Below, piece by piece: positions 14,344 to 22,295 of a DNA stretch of 37,467 nt. The position numbers and the translations under genes were made by a program. Numbering within the stretch: position 1 is the first letter of the stretch; each line of letters starts with the position of its first letter. The stretch covers positions 1 through 37,467 of the forward strand of contig DXDD01000100.1 in the NCBI GenBank assembly GCA_019115665.1, written 5' to 3'. The notes below the pieces were generated by a model. That model was not told the DNA's origin. It searched no databases and was given only the letters and a program-made list of their open reading frames with translations. The stretch comes from Candidatus Eisenbergiella pullistercoris. GTDB lineage: Bacteria; Bacillota; Clostridia; Lachnospirales; Lachnospiraceae.

Positions 14344-15240
14344 TTAAAGATTCTGTCCGCCGTTCTGCCCGTTATCCTGCTGCTGCCAGCCGCCCTGTGC
14401 GGCGTTGGGGGCGTAACCCTGCTGATAACCGCCCTGTGCGGCGTTGGGATCGTAACCCTGCTGCTGCCAGCCGCCCTGTGCGGCGTTGGGATCATAACCC
14501 TGCTGATAACCGCCCTGCTGCCAGTTCGGGTCATAGTTCTGTCCATAGCCCTGATTCTGACCGTATCCCTGGGAGCTTCTTCCATAGCGCAGCGTGTTGT
14601 AGAAGGCGGCGTCCGTTATGGCCGTATAGGGCGTTACATAAAGCCCGGCGAGGCCGCAGGTGACTGCGGTGAGCAGATACCAGGGAATAAAGGACAGATC
14701 CAGGACAAATTTATCCATTTTATGTCCGACCATCATTGCCTTGCTTTCTCTAATGCACTCCATAATGCCCTTATCCGGATTCTCGGCGAGAAGGTAGGTC
14801 GCCTGAGAATACCGGTAGGCGGCGATGATGCCGGGGATCCAGAGAAGCAGGGACCACAGGCCGACAAAGAGTCCGATCATAAAGCTCAGGCCCCAGGCCT
14901 TCAGAAACATTCTGGCATAGGCGAACAGGTCGCTGATGCCGGCGGGCTGACGGTTGATGACGCGGAGCGTATACCCCGCGAAGCCCAGCTCCAGAAAAGC
15001 GATGACAAAGGAAGCGATGATGGAGACCAGAAAAGTGGAAAGGAGCATGCCGATCACCAGTACTCCCGCGGAATCGCCGCCCAGAAGGCCGCTGATCAGG
15101 CTGGAAAAGCCGGAAAAGGTGGAGATGATCGTCTGTACCGCGAACAGGATCACCATGTAAATAAGTGTGACGAGTACCGGATGCGGATTCGCCATTCTCA
15201 TGGCGTCTTTGGCATCGGTTTTCAGCTGAATACGATCCAT
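14344..15240 (-). CDS. DUF975 membrane protein with Gln/Gly/Asn-rich repeat tail
   Basis: A 298-residue integral membrane protein of the DUF975 type: short N-terminus MDRIQLKTDAK, several hydrophobic segments, and the conserved block GLWSLLLWIPGIIAAYRYSQATYLLAENP followed by CIRESKAMM. Its core closely matches the gene at 16109-16765, so the two are paralogs. It differs by a C-terminal tail of about 75 residues made of imperfect Gly-Tyr-Asp-Pro-Asn-Ala-Ala-Gln-Gly-Gly repeats of 13 and 14 residues (DNA copies at 14390, 14429 and 14471). Such tails are flexible and sticky and could tether partners at the inner membrane face. The ATG at 15240 has an excellent AGGAGG site. Function of the family is unknown. 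Confidence 0.85.
   Translation of the reverse strand: MDRIQLKTDAKDAMRMANPHPVLVTLIYMVILFAVQTIISTFSGFSSLISGLLGGDSAGVLVIGMLLSTFLVSIIASFVIAFLELGFAGYTLRVINRQPAGISDLFAYARMFLKAWGLSFMIGLFVGLWSLLLWIPGIIAAYRYSQATYLLAENPDKGIMECIRESKAMMVGHKMDKFVLDLSFIPWYLLTAVTCGLAGLYVTPYTAITDAAFYNTLRYGRSSQGYGQNQGYGQNYDPNWQQGGYQQGYDPNAAQGGWQQQGYDPNAAQGGYQQGYAPNAAQGGWQQQDNGQNGGQNL
14390..14524 (-). repeat. 39/42-bp tandem repeat inside the DUF975 gene tail
   Basis: Copies begin at 14390 (39 bp), 14429 (42 bp), 14471 (39 bp) and a partial at 14510. They encode alternating 13- and 14-residue Gln/Gly/Asn/Tyr-rich units. Near-identity at the DNA level suggests recent expansion. Confidence 0.85.
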
Positions 15241-15403
15241 TATGTAAATTCCTCCTGTAATAATGAGATAACGGGAAAGCGCGGACGCGGCGGAAAAGCC
15301 TCCGGCGTCCGTTTTCCGTTTCGCCCCTATTGTATCATTAAAGTAACACAATTACCATGGAAACTTTGAAAAATAATGTGTCGCTTCTGCGCGCGGATTT
15401 TAC

Positions 15404-15432
15404 TTGGCACAGGAAACCTCATATGATAAAAT
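15404..15432 (+). promoter_or_regulatory. Promoter of the DUF4234 gene
   Basis: TTGGCA (15404-15409), a 17-base spacer and TAAAAT (15427-15432), followed by an AGGAGGGG ribosome site and ATG at 15460. Confidence 0.75.
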
Positions 15433-15459
15433 GAAGAAAAACATCAGGAGGGGAAACCT

Positions 15460-15819
15460 ATGATCCAAAAGAGAAGCATCGTGGTCTGCATTATCCTGTC
15501 GCTTGTGACCTGCGGCCTGTATGGCCTGTACTGGCTGGCCTGTCTTGCCAACGATACGAACACGGTATCCGGCAGACAGAATGATACTTCCGGCGGCCTG
15601 GTGGTGATCTTTTCCATCATCACCTGCAACATCTATCAGATTTACTGGATGTATAAGGCGGGAGAGAAGATCGATACGGCGCGGCAGATGAGAGGGCTTC
15701 CTTCCCAGAACAACGGGCTGGTCTATCTGCTCCTTACCCTGTTCGGCTTTTCCATCATCGCATGGGCGCTTCTGCAGAACGAGCTGAACAATATGAGCGA
15801 CGCCCGTCCGGCCATGTAA
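15460..15819 (+). CDS. DUF4234 small membrane protein
   Basis: A 119-residue membrane protein matching the DUF4234 pattern: basic start (QKRSIV), first membrane helix containing CGLYGLYWLACLANDTN, a polar loop, second helix VVIFSIITCNIYQIYWMYKAGEKI, and a third hydrophobic stretch NGLVYLLLTLFGFSIIAWALLQNELN. The paired 'T-C-x-h-Y-x-h-Y-W' signatures are typical. It sits between two DUF975 paralogs on the opposite strand, a neighbourhood that suggests a shared membrane role, but no function is known. It has its own promoter and a clear ribosome site. An 18-bp tandem repeat and a strong terminator lie downstream. Confidence 0.85.
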   Translation: MIQKRSIVVCIILSLVTCGLYGLYWLACLANDTNTVSGRQNDTSGGLVVIFSIITCNIYQIYWMYKAGEKIDTARQMRGLPSQNNGLVYLLLTLFGFSIIAWALLQNELNNMSDARPAM

Positions 15820-15839
15820 GTCCGGCGCGGCCAGGAGGC

Positions 15840-15925
15840 GAAGCAGCAGGGAGAGGCGAAACGGCGCGGAGACGTGAAGCAGCACGGAGAGGCAAAGCGG
15901 CACGGAGACGCGAAGCATCGCAGAG
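15840..15925. repeat. 18-bp tandem repeat downstream of the DUF4234 gene
   Basis: Units of 18 bp start at 15840, 15858, 15876 and 15894, with a decayed fifth at 15912. The pattern is GAAGCAGCACGGAGAGGC with changes, and alternate units are more alike, giving a 36-bp higher-order period. It starts 20 bases after the stop codon and runs up to the terminator. No coding role is apparent. Confidence 0.8.
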
Positions 15926-15971
15926 AAAAAGCAGCGGCTGAAGGGAACAAACCCTCCGGCCGCTGCTTTTT
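15926..15971. terminator. Bidirectional terminator between DUF4234 and second DUF975 gene
   Basis: A perfect 13-bp stem, 15926-15938 with 15959-15971 (AAAAAGCAGCGGC and its complement), with a GGG/CCC pair in the loop. The A-run on one side and T-run on the other let it work in both directions, ending the convergent DUF4234 and DUF975 transcripts. Confidence 0.88.
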
Positions 15972-16108
15972 GATATACGAAGTCTCACAGGCTGCCGACA
16001 GCCCTGCAGAAACGGACATCTGCCGGGCAGACTGGCGGGCGGCGTTTATGCCGCAGGTGATCTGCCGCCCGCTGTGCGCAGCGCGCCATGGACAGGACTC
16101 TGCCGGCT

Positions 16109-16765
16109 TCAGCGCAGGCTTCTGTAAAAAGCCGCGGAGGTAAGATCCGTATAGGGCGTTACATACAGAAAGGCGATGCCGCAGGTCACAAAGCAGAGCA
16201 GATACCAGGGAATGAACGAAAGATCCAGCACGAAGCGGTCCATCTTGCGTCCCTTCATCATGGCCTTGCTTTCGCGGATGCATTCCATGACGCCCTTTTC
16301 CGGATTTTCGGCCAGAATAAAGAAGGCCTGGGAGTACCGGTAGGAAGCGATCACGCCGGGGAACCACAGAAGAAGGGACCACAGCCCGACAAAAATGCTG
16401 ATCATCAGGCCAAGGCCCCACGCCTTCAGAAAATACCGGGCGCAGGAAAACAGATCGCCGAAGCCGGCGGGCTTATGATCGATCACGTGCAGCGTATAGG
16501 TGACATAGCCCAGCTGCAGAAAGGACATGACCATCGCTCCCACAAAAGGAAGAAGAAGGGCGACGGCCAGGGAACCGGCGGAGCCTAAGGACATGGAGCC
16601 CTCCGCCAGGAGCGCGGCCGCTGCGTCTCCCAGGCCGGAAATCATGGAAATGACTGCCTGAACGGCCGCAAGGATAAGGACATAGACAAGAGCGACGAGA
16701 ACCGGATGCGGTCTTGCTGCGCGCATGGCGCTCTTTGCGTTTGTTTTCAGCTGAATTCGATCCAT
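16109..16765 (-). CDS. DUF975 membrane protein, short paralog
   Basis: A 218-residue integral membrane protein of the DUF975 type, clearly paralogous to the gene at 14344-15240: both start MDRIQLKT.AK.AMR.A.PHPVLV, share FLKAWGL, GLWSLLLW.PG.IA.YRYSQA and CIRESKAMM.G.KMD.FVLDLSFIPWYLL, and end in YVTPYT. It lacks the repeat tail and ends soon after the last conserved block (AAFYRSLR). It has about five or six hydrophobic segments and no catalytic motif. The ATG at 16765 follows GAGGAGGG. It converges on the DUF4234 gene, and the shared terminator lies about 140 bases past its stop. Molecular role unknown. Confidence 0.87.
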   Translation of the reverse strand: MDRIQLKTNAKSAMRAARPHPVLVALVYVLILAAVQAVISMISGLGDAAAALLAEGSMSLGSAGSLAVALLLPFVGAMVMSFLQLGYVTYTLHVIDHKPAGFGDLFSCARYFLKAWGLGLMISIFVGLWSLLLWFPGVIASYRYSQAFFILAENPEKGVMECIRESKAMMKGRKMDRFVLDLSFIPWYLLCFVTCGIAFLYVTPYTDLTSAAFYRSLR

Positions 16766-16903
16766 ACAGATCCCTCCTCATTAAAAATATAAGCTGATTT
16801 TGAATTTTTCAGCTGTCATTTTAGCACGAACGGAGGGAAAAGGCCATAAAAAGAGAGCGGAAGGCAGAAAGAGGGAGCAAAAGGCAGAACCCGCTTTTCC
16901 TGT

Positions 16904-16932
16904 TTGCGTATTTCCCGCTGTTGTGATAAGAT
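16904..16932 (+). promoter_or_regulatory. Promoter of glnS
   Basis: TTGCGT (16904-16909), a 17-base spacer and TAAGAT (16927-16932). The 5' leader to the ATG is only about 45 bases, so glnS here has no T-box, unlike many aminoacyl-tRNA synthetase genes in Firmicutes. Confidence 0.65.
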
Positions 16933-16983
16933 AATTTTTACTTAAATATAAAACCCATGCTTTGAGGAGGAGAGATCCGGAAT

Positions 16984-18717
16984 ATGAGCGATAAAGAACT
17001 GGAGATGACAAGGACTGCGGCGGAAGCGGCCGCGGATGCGGAAGATACCGAAGGCGGAGAAGCAAAGGCTTCCCGCAATTTCATCGAGCAGATGATCGAT
17101 AAGGACCTGGCGGAAGGGGTGTATGACACGGTGCATACCCGTTTCCCTCCGGAGCCCAACGGCTATCTGCACATCGGACATGCCAAGAGCATCCTGTTAA
17201 ACGCGGGACTTGCCAGGCAGTACGGCGGAAAGTTCAATCTCCGCTTTGACGACACGAATCCCACGAAGGAGAAGCAGGAGTTCGTGGATTCCATCAAGGC
17301 CGACGTGAAGTGGCTGGGCGCGGACTGGGAGGACAGGCTGTTTTTCGCCTCCGATTATTTCGATCAGATGTATGAGGCGGCCGTGAAGCTGATTAAGAAG
17401 GGAAAGGCCTATGTGTCGGACCTTTCCGCGGATGAGATCCGGGAATACCGCGGAACGCTCACCGAGCCGGGAAAGGAGGATCCTTCCGCGGGACGCAGCG
17501 TGGAGGAGAATCTGACTTTATTTGAAAATATGAAAAACGGCATGTACGCGGACGGGGAAAAGGTGCTGCGCGCCAGAATCGATATGGCTTCCCCCAACAT
17601 GAACATGCGCGATCCGGTGATCTACCGCGTGGCTCACATGAGCCATCACAACACCGGGGACAAGTGGTGCATCTATCCCATGTACGATTTCGCGCACCCG
17701 ATCGAGGACGCCATCGAGGGGATCACCCATTCCATCTGTACGCTGGAGTTTGAGGATCACAGGCCCCTGTACGACTGGGTGGTGAGGGAGCTGGAGTATC
17801 CGGTTCCTCCCAGGCAGATCGAGTTTGCCAAGATGTATCTGACCAATGTGGTGACGGGCAAGCGCTACATCAAGCGGCTGGTGGAGGACGGCATCGTGGA
17901 CGGCTGGGACGATCCCAGGCTGGTATCCATCGCGGCGCTGAGACGGCGCGGCTTCACGCCGGAGTCCATTCAGATGTTCGTGGATCTGTGCGGCGTTTCC
18001 AAAAGCAATTCCTCCGTGGACTACGCCATGCTGGAATACTGCATCCGTGAGGATCTGAAGCTGAAGCGGCCCAGGGTGATGGCGGTGCTGGATCCCATTA
18101 AGCTGGTGATCGACAATTATCCGGAGGGACAGACGGAGCTTCTGGAAGCGCCCAACAACCTGGAGAACGAGGCGCTGGGAAACCGTCAGATCCCTTTCGG
18201 AAGAGAGCTGTATATCGAGAGAGAGGACTTCATGGAGGAGCCTCCGAAGAAATATTTCCGCCTCTTCCCCGGTAACGAGGTGCGCCTGATGAACGCCTAC
18301 TTCGTGACCTGCACGGGCTTTGAGAAGGATGAGAACGGAAACGTGACCGTGGTGCACTGCACCTACGATCCGGAGACGAAATCCGGAAGCGGCTTTAACG
18401 CCCGCAAGGTGAAGGGAACCATCCACTGGGTTTACGCGCCGGAAGCGCTTCGCGCCACGGTGCGGCTCTATGAAAACATCATCGACGAGGAGAAGGGCGT
18501 CTACAATGAGGACGGCAGCCTGAACTTAAATCCCAATTCTCTCACGGTGAAGGAATGCTTCCTTGAGCCTTCCCTGAAGGACGCGAAGCCCTATGAGAGC
18601 TTCCAGTTCGTGAGACAGGGCTTCTTCTGCGTGGACTATAAGGACTCGAAGCCGGGCGAGCCGGTCTTCAACCGCATCGTATCGCTCAAGAGCTCCTTTA
18701 AGCTGCCGAAGCAGTGA
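16984..18717 (+). CDS. glnS: Glutaminyl-tRNA synthetase
   Basis: A 577-residue class I synthetase that charges tRNA-Gln with glutamine. The Rossmann domain starts with [17 protein letters not shown] (HIGH at 63-66), then [14 protein letters not shown], and [20 protein letters not shown] in the region after the catalytic core. PPEPNG rather than APSPTG separates GlnRS from the GluRS family. The KMSKS loop, MSKRK in E. coli, appears here as VTGKR (Lys293), which keeps the basic residues but not the serine. The C-terminal beta-barrel anticodon-binding domain is complete (KGTIHWV to the end). A 30-residue acidic N-terminal extension precedes the core. Many Firmicutes use the GatCAB amidotransferase route instead, so a direct GlnRS is notable but known in Lachnospiraceae. 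Confidence 0.96.
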   Translation: MSDKELEMTRTAAEAAADAEDTEGGEAKASRNFIEQMIDKDLAEGVYDTVHTRFPPEPNGYLHIGHAKSILLNAGLARQYGGKFNLRFDDTNPTKEKQEFVDSIKADVKWLGADWEDRLFFASDYFDQMYEAAVKLIKKGKAYVSDLSADEIREYRGTLTEPGKEDPSAGRSVEENLTLFENMKNGMYADGEKVLRARIDMASPNMNMRDPVIYRVAHMSHHNTGDKWCIYPMYDFAHPIEDAIEGITHSICTLEFEDHRPLYDWVVRELEYPVPPRQIEFAKMYLTNVVTGKRYIKRLVEDGIVDGWDDPRLVSIAALRRRGFTPESIQMFVDLCGVSKSNSSVDYAMLEYCIREDLKLKRPRVMAVLDPIKLVIDNYPEGQTELLEAPNNLENEALGNRQIPFGRELYIEREDFMEEPPKKYFRLFPGNEVRLMNAYFVTCTGFEKDENGNVTVVHCTYDPETKSGSGFNARKVKGTIHWVYAPEALRATVRLYENIIDEEKGVYNEDGSLNLNPNSLTVKECFLEPSLKDAKPYESFQFVRQGFFCVDYKDSKPGEPVFNRIVSLKSSFKLPKQ

Positions 18718-18816
18718 GAGGCGTCGCGGCGCCGCGTTCGGAAAGGCTGTTTCAGGAGCTGAAGGGCGCGGAAGCGGCGGGTCCGCAGGCGGAGGCTTCG
18801 GACGGAAAGGCGGAAC

Positions 18817-20265
18817 ATGAACGATCTGGCAATTCACCTGACGGACGAAAAGGGAAAGCATTTATACGAACAGATTTATGAATATATTGCGGATGAAATC
18901 AGGGAGGGGAAGCTTCTTGCGGGAGAGAAGCTCCCCTCCACCCGCTCTCTGGCGGATTATCTGCAGGTGGCCAGGAGCACGGTGGAGCTGGCCTATGAGC
19001 AGCTGCTGTCGGAAGGATACATTGAGTCCGTCCCCTATAAGGGCTATTTTATCTGCCGGGTGGAGGAGCTGTACCGCATCAGAACGGACGAAGACGGGGA
19101 AAGCGGACGGCGGAAGACGCAGCGGCCGGAGCGCGCGGCCGAAGCGGCGCAGAAGGACTGCTTTTCCGAAAAACGGGAAAGAAGCTTCGACATCGATTTT
19201 TCCCCCAACGCCATCGACATGAGCCGGTTTCCCTTCGGCACCTGGCGAAAGATCACCCGCGACATTCTGAGCGGAGACAGAACGGAGCTGTTCGCTCTGG
19301 GAGAGCCGAGGGGCGACGCTGCGCTCAGGGAAACGGTCTGCCGTTATCTGCATGCGTCCCGGGGGGTGAACGCCTCTCCGGAGCAGATCATCGTGGGAGC
19401 GGGGAACGATTACCTGCTCCTGCTCCTGCAGTATATTCTGGGCAGAGACATCACGGCCGCCTTTGAAAATCCGTCCTACCGAAGGGCCTTCCGGATTTTT
19501 TCCTCCTTCGCGGCCGGGACGGTGACGGTCCCTTCCGATGAGAACGGCATCCGGGTGGACGGCCTGTCGGCCTCCGGCGCGGATGTGGCCTATGTGATGC
19601 CATCCAGACAGTTTCCCACGGGAACGGTCATGCCCATCGGACGCCGGACGGAGCTGCTTCGCTGGGCCGCCGCCGCGCCTGGCCGCTATCTGGTGGAGGA
19701 CGACTATGACAGCGAATTCCGCTATCGGGGAAAACCGGTCCCCTCTCTGCAGTCTGCGGATACGGCGGGGCGGGTGATCTATATCGGAACCTTTTCCAAA
19801 TCCGTCGCTCCGGCCATCCGGATCAGCTTTATGGTGCTGCCGGAGGGGCTTCTTGGGGCCTATGAAAAAAACTGCGGCTTTTTTTCCTCCACCGTTTCCA
19901 GGATCGACCAGACCATCCTGAATGAATTCCTGTTAAGCGGGGCCTTTGAACGGCATCTGAACCGGATGAGGAAGGCCTACCGGGAAAAGCATGACCTGCT
20001 GCTGGAATGCCTGCAGCCGCTGCTGGACCGCTTCCGGCTGTCCGGGGAATACGCGGGGCTGCATGTGCTTCTTACCTCGAAAGATCCGGCACGGGAGGAG
20101 AGCCTCCTGGAACGGGCGGCAGCCTGCGGCGTGCGTATCTACGGGCTGAAGGAGGCGGCCCTGGCTCCTTTCGAGACGGACTGCGCCACAGTGCTTCTGG
20201 GTTACGGAGGACTGGATCAGGAAAAAATAAGAGAGGGCGTGCGGCGGCTTGACAAAGCGCTGTGA
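18817..20265 (+). CDS. MocR-type transcription regulator (GntR domain plus aminotransferase-like domain)
   Basis: A 482-residue regulator with an N-terminal GntR winged helix (LYEQIYEYIADEIREGKL, then GEKLPSTRSLADYLQVARSTVELAYEQLLSEGYI, residues about 15-70), a charged linker (about 85-125), and a fold-type I PLP domain. The PLP lysine is Lys328 in GTFSKSVAPAIRI, and EDDYDSEFRY is the conserved PLP-contact motif. MocR proteins such as PdxR and GabR usually regulate a nearby gene in response to PLP or an amino-compound. The next gene, an aldehyde dehydrogenase, starts only 19 bases later on the same strand, so it is probably co-transcribed and may be the target. The ATG at 18817 follows GGAAAGG. 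Confidence 0.92.
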   Translation: MNDLAIHLTDEKGKHLYEQIYEYIADEIREGKLLAGEKLPSTRSLADYLQVARSTVELAYEQLLSEGYIESVPYKGYFICRVEELYRIRTDEDGESGRRKTQRPERAAEAAQKDCFSEKRERSFDIDFSPNAIDMSRFPFGTWRKITRDILSGDRTELFALGEPRGDAALRETVCRYLHASRGVNASPEQIIVGAGNDYLLLLLQYILGRDITAAFENPSYRRAFRIFSSFAAGTVTVPSDENGIRVDGLSASGADVAYVMPSRQFPTGTVMPIGRRTELLRWAAAAPGRYLVEDDYDSEFRYRGKPVPSLQSADTAGRVIYIGTFSKSVAPAIRISFMVLPEGLLGAYEKNCGFFSSTVSRIDQTILNEFLLSGAFERHLNRMRKAYREKHDLLLECLQPLLDRFRLSGEYAGLHVLLTSKDPAREESLLERAAACGVRIYGLKEAALAPFETDCATVLLGYGGLDQEKIREGVRRLDKAL

Positions 20266-20284
20266 ACGGCCGGAAAGGAGAGCT

Positions 20285-21655
20285 ATGGAGATCAACAGAC
20301 TGACGGCGGTACAGAGAGCCTTTTTTGAGAGCGGAAGGACGAAGGATGTGAATTTCCGGCTTGCGGCCCTGCGGCGGCTGCGGGACGGCATCCGGCGCAG
20401 GGAGAAGGAGATCGCGGAGGCTCTGTATCAGGATCTGCACAAATCCTCCTTTGAGAGCCATATGACGGAGATCGGGATGGCGCTGGAGGAGATCGGCTTT
20501 CTTCTGAAGCATACGAAGGAATACGCCGGAGAAAAAAGGCTGCCCGCCGCCCTGACCCAGTTTCCGGGCAGGTGCTGCGTGAAAAAGGAGCCGTATGGCG
20601 TGGCGCTTGTGATGGCGCCCTGGAATTATCCCTTCCTGCTGTCCATCCAGCCTGCGGCCGGAGCGATCGCGGCCGGAAACTGCTGCGTCATCAAGCCGTC
20701 CGCCTATGCCCCTGCGGTTTCCCGGTGTATCCGGGAGCTGATCGGAGAGCTGTTCCCGCCCGGCTATGTGGCCGTTGCGGAGGGCGGAAGGGAAGCGAAC
20801 GCCGGCCTGCTGGAACAGAAATTCGACTGCATTTTTTTCACGGGGAGCGTAAACGTGGGGAAGCTGGTCATGAAAAAGGCGGCGGAGCATCTGACTCCCG
20901 TTATCCTGGAGCTGGGAGGGAAAAGCCCCTGCATCGTGGAGAAGGATGCGGATGTGGAGCTTGCCGCGAAGCGGATCGTGTTCGGAAAATTTCTGAACAG
21001 CGGACAGACCTGCGTGGCTCCCGATTACTGTCTGGTACAGGAGGATGTGGAGAAGCGCTTCCTCGCCTGCCTGGTAAAATGGATCCGCCGCTTCTGGGGC
21101 GTACGGCCGCTGGAGCATCCGGATTATCCCCGGATGGTGAACGAAAAGCATTTCGACCGGGTGATGGGCCTGCTGGCCGGACAGGATACGGTGACAGGCG
21201 GAAAAGGACGCAGAAGCACCCTGCAGATCGCGCCCACCGTGCTGCGGAACGTATCCCCGGATGCGCCCGTCATGCAGGAGGAAATCTTCGGTCCCGTCCT
21301 GCCCGTCCTCACCTACCGGACGCTTCCGGAGGCGGAAGCCCTTGTGGCGCGACGGCCGAAGCCCCTCGCCCTGTACGTGTTTACGAAAAACAGGCGCACC
21401 GCCCGCAGAGTCCTGGACCGGCTGTCCTTCGGCGGCGGCTGTGTGAACGACACCATTCTCCATCTGGCTTCCACCCGCATGCCCTTCGGCGGCGTTGGGG
21501 AGAGCGGCATGGGATGCTATCACGGGAAGAAAAGCTTTGACGCCTTCACCCATGAGAAGTCTGTTCTGATCCGCGGCGCATGGCCCGATGTGCCGCTGCG
21601 CTATCCGCCTTATACGAAAGAAAAGGAGCGCCTGCTGCGCCGGATCCTGCGGTAG
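20285..21655 (+). CDS. Aldehyde dehydrogenase, class 3-like
   Basis: A 456-residue NAD(P)-dependent aldehyde dehydrogenase of the short class 3 (ALDH3) type, which oxidises aldehydes to acids in the cytoplasm. Visible motifs are MAPWNYPFLLSIQP, AAGNCCVIKPS, the FFTGSVNVGK nucleotide-binding loop, the general base Glu209 in LELGGKSP and the nucleophile Cys243 in NSGQTCVAPDY, then EEIFGPVLPVLTY and MPFGGVGESGMG. The start ATG at 20285 has GGAAAGGAG upstream; an upstream in-frame codon lies inside the previous gene. It follows the MocR regulator by 19 bases, suggesting that the two form an inducible unit. The natural aldehyde cannot be told from sequence. Confidence 0.94.
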   Translation: MEINRLTAVQRAFFESGRTKDVNFRLAALRRLRDGIRRREKEIAEALYQDLHKSSFESHMTEIGMALEEIGFLLKHTKEYAGEKRLPAALTQFPGRCCVKKEPYGVALVMAPWNYPFLLSIQPAAGAIAAGNCCVIKPSAYAPAVSRCIRELIGELFPPGYVAVAEGGREANAGLLEQKFDCIFFTGSVNVGKLVMKKAAEHLTPVILELGGKSPCIVEKDADVELAAKRIVFGKFLNSGQTCVAPDYCLVQEDVEKRFLACLVKWIRRFWGVRPLEHPDYPRMVNEKHFDRVMGLLAGQDTVTGGKGRRSTLQIAPTVLRNVSPDAPVMQEEIFGPVLPVLTYRTLPEAEALVARRPKPLALYVFTKNRRTARRVLDRLSFGGGCVNDTILHLASTRMPFGGVGESGMGCYHGKKSFDAFTHEKSVLIRGAWPDVPLRYPPYTKEKERLLRRILR

Positions 21656-21861
21656 AAGGGGGCGCGTTCTTGGGAACAGGCAGGGAGGGATGGCAAACGA
21701 TTGACATATCCGACAGCGCCGAAAAAGGCAAAACGCCTGAAAGGACAGTGAAAAAAACCGCTGAAAGCAGGGAATGCGCAGGGCTTTTTGTGCATATTTT
21801 TATTCCTGTAAAGATGACATATCAATATGTTCGGTAAAAGCACGAAATGTATGTTAACCGG

Positions 21862-21890
21862 TTGACATATGACTTTTGGAATGCTATTAT
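21862..21890 (+). promoter_or_regulatory. Strong promoter of the candidate small RNA
   Basis: TTGACA (21862-21867), a 17-base spacer and TATTAT (21885-21890): a perfect -35 box and a -10 box one base off consensus. Expected transcription start is about 21897. Confidence 0.82.
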
Positions 21891-21896
21891 CAAAGC

Positions 21897-22184
21897 ACAG
21901 TAAGGCATGAGACGAAACGGAAAAAACCGAAGCTCATCCGCTGAGAACTCTTTTCCCCCTCCCTTTCATGTTTTATAAAGGCGGTGCGGCATCGGTCCTC
22001 CGGAAATCACGCCTGACTGTAGCAATACCCCTCCTGATATCTTTTCCCCAAAAGATATCATTACCATAAGGATGTTCCGGACGCCGGGTCCCTCCCTAAA
22101 TTCCCGGCAGCTGAGAAGAACATCTTAAACCCCCTTCTTTTTTGAGTCCGCATGGGTCTCCCCCGACCCCTGCGGTCTTTTTTT
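21897..22184 (+). ncRNA. Candidate small structured RNA of unknown family
   Basis: A stretch of about 288 bases between a strong promoter and a strong intrinsic terminator has no credible reading frame with a ribosome site. It has several clean hairpins: ATGAG/CTCAT with an inner CGG/CCG (about 21906-21941); an AGGCG...CGCCT stem (about 21977-22013); a perfect 11-bp stem 22035-22045 with 22050-22060 around CCCC; and a nested pair GATGTTC/GAACATC (22071-22077, 22118-22124) enclosing GCCGGG/CCCGGC. It does not show the signatures I know for SRP RNA, RNase P RNA, tmRNA or common riboswitches. 6S RNA was considered but the ends do not pair. It could instead be an attenuated leader of the LacI-type gene. 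Confidence 0.5.
22148..22184 (+). terminator. Strong terminator of the candidate small RNA
   Basis: CCGCA (22148-22152) pairs with TGCGG (22171-22175), GGGTC (22154-22158) with GACCC (22165-22169), then TCTTTTTTT. It lies 112 bases before the LacI-type gene start and upstream of that gene's own promoter. Confidence 0.9.
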
Positions 22185-22210
22185 CGGGTCTTTTTTCACA
22201 GGAATTAACA

Positions 22211-22255
22211 TTGGAAATGTCAGGCGGTTGTGATATAATGAAAACGCCTTAGCTA
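22211..22255 (+). promoter_or_regulatory. Promoter and possible operator of the LacI-type gene
   Basis: TTGGAA (22211-22216), a 17-base spacer and a perfect TATAAT (22234-22239). An 8-base palindrome TTAGCTAA (22248-22255) falls just downstream of the start site, where an autoregulatory LacI-family operator could sit; that role is a guess. Confidence 0.75.
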
Positions 22256-22295
22256 AAAAAACAACAGACAGAATGACAAGGCGCTGGAGGAAATC

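Larger units (their letters stand above)
21656..22295 (+). other. 640-base intergenic region before the LacI-type gene
   Basis: No protein gene is supported. The first 200 bases show no clear structure apart from three TGACATAT copies (about 21703, 21813, 21864). Then come a strong promoter (21862-21890), a 290-base structured stretch and a strong terminator (22148-22184), which together look like a small RNA gene. The last 80 bases hold the LacI-type gene promoter. Confidence 0.7.

Noticed and set aside
15723-16421. A 232-codon minus-strand frame with Phe-Ala-Ser-Pro repeats
   Set aside because: It is the antisense of the DUF4234 gene end, the 18-bp repeat and the terminator, and has no family resemblance.
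21969-22070. A 33-codon frame (MFYKGGAAS...) inside the candidate small RNA
   Set aside because: No ribosome site; the frame runs through perfect hairpins, so it is more likely chance.
21897-22184. 6S RNA as the identity of the structured region
   Set aside because: The 5' and 3' ends do not pair into the closing stem, and no central open bubble is evident; left as unknown pending a model search.
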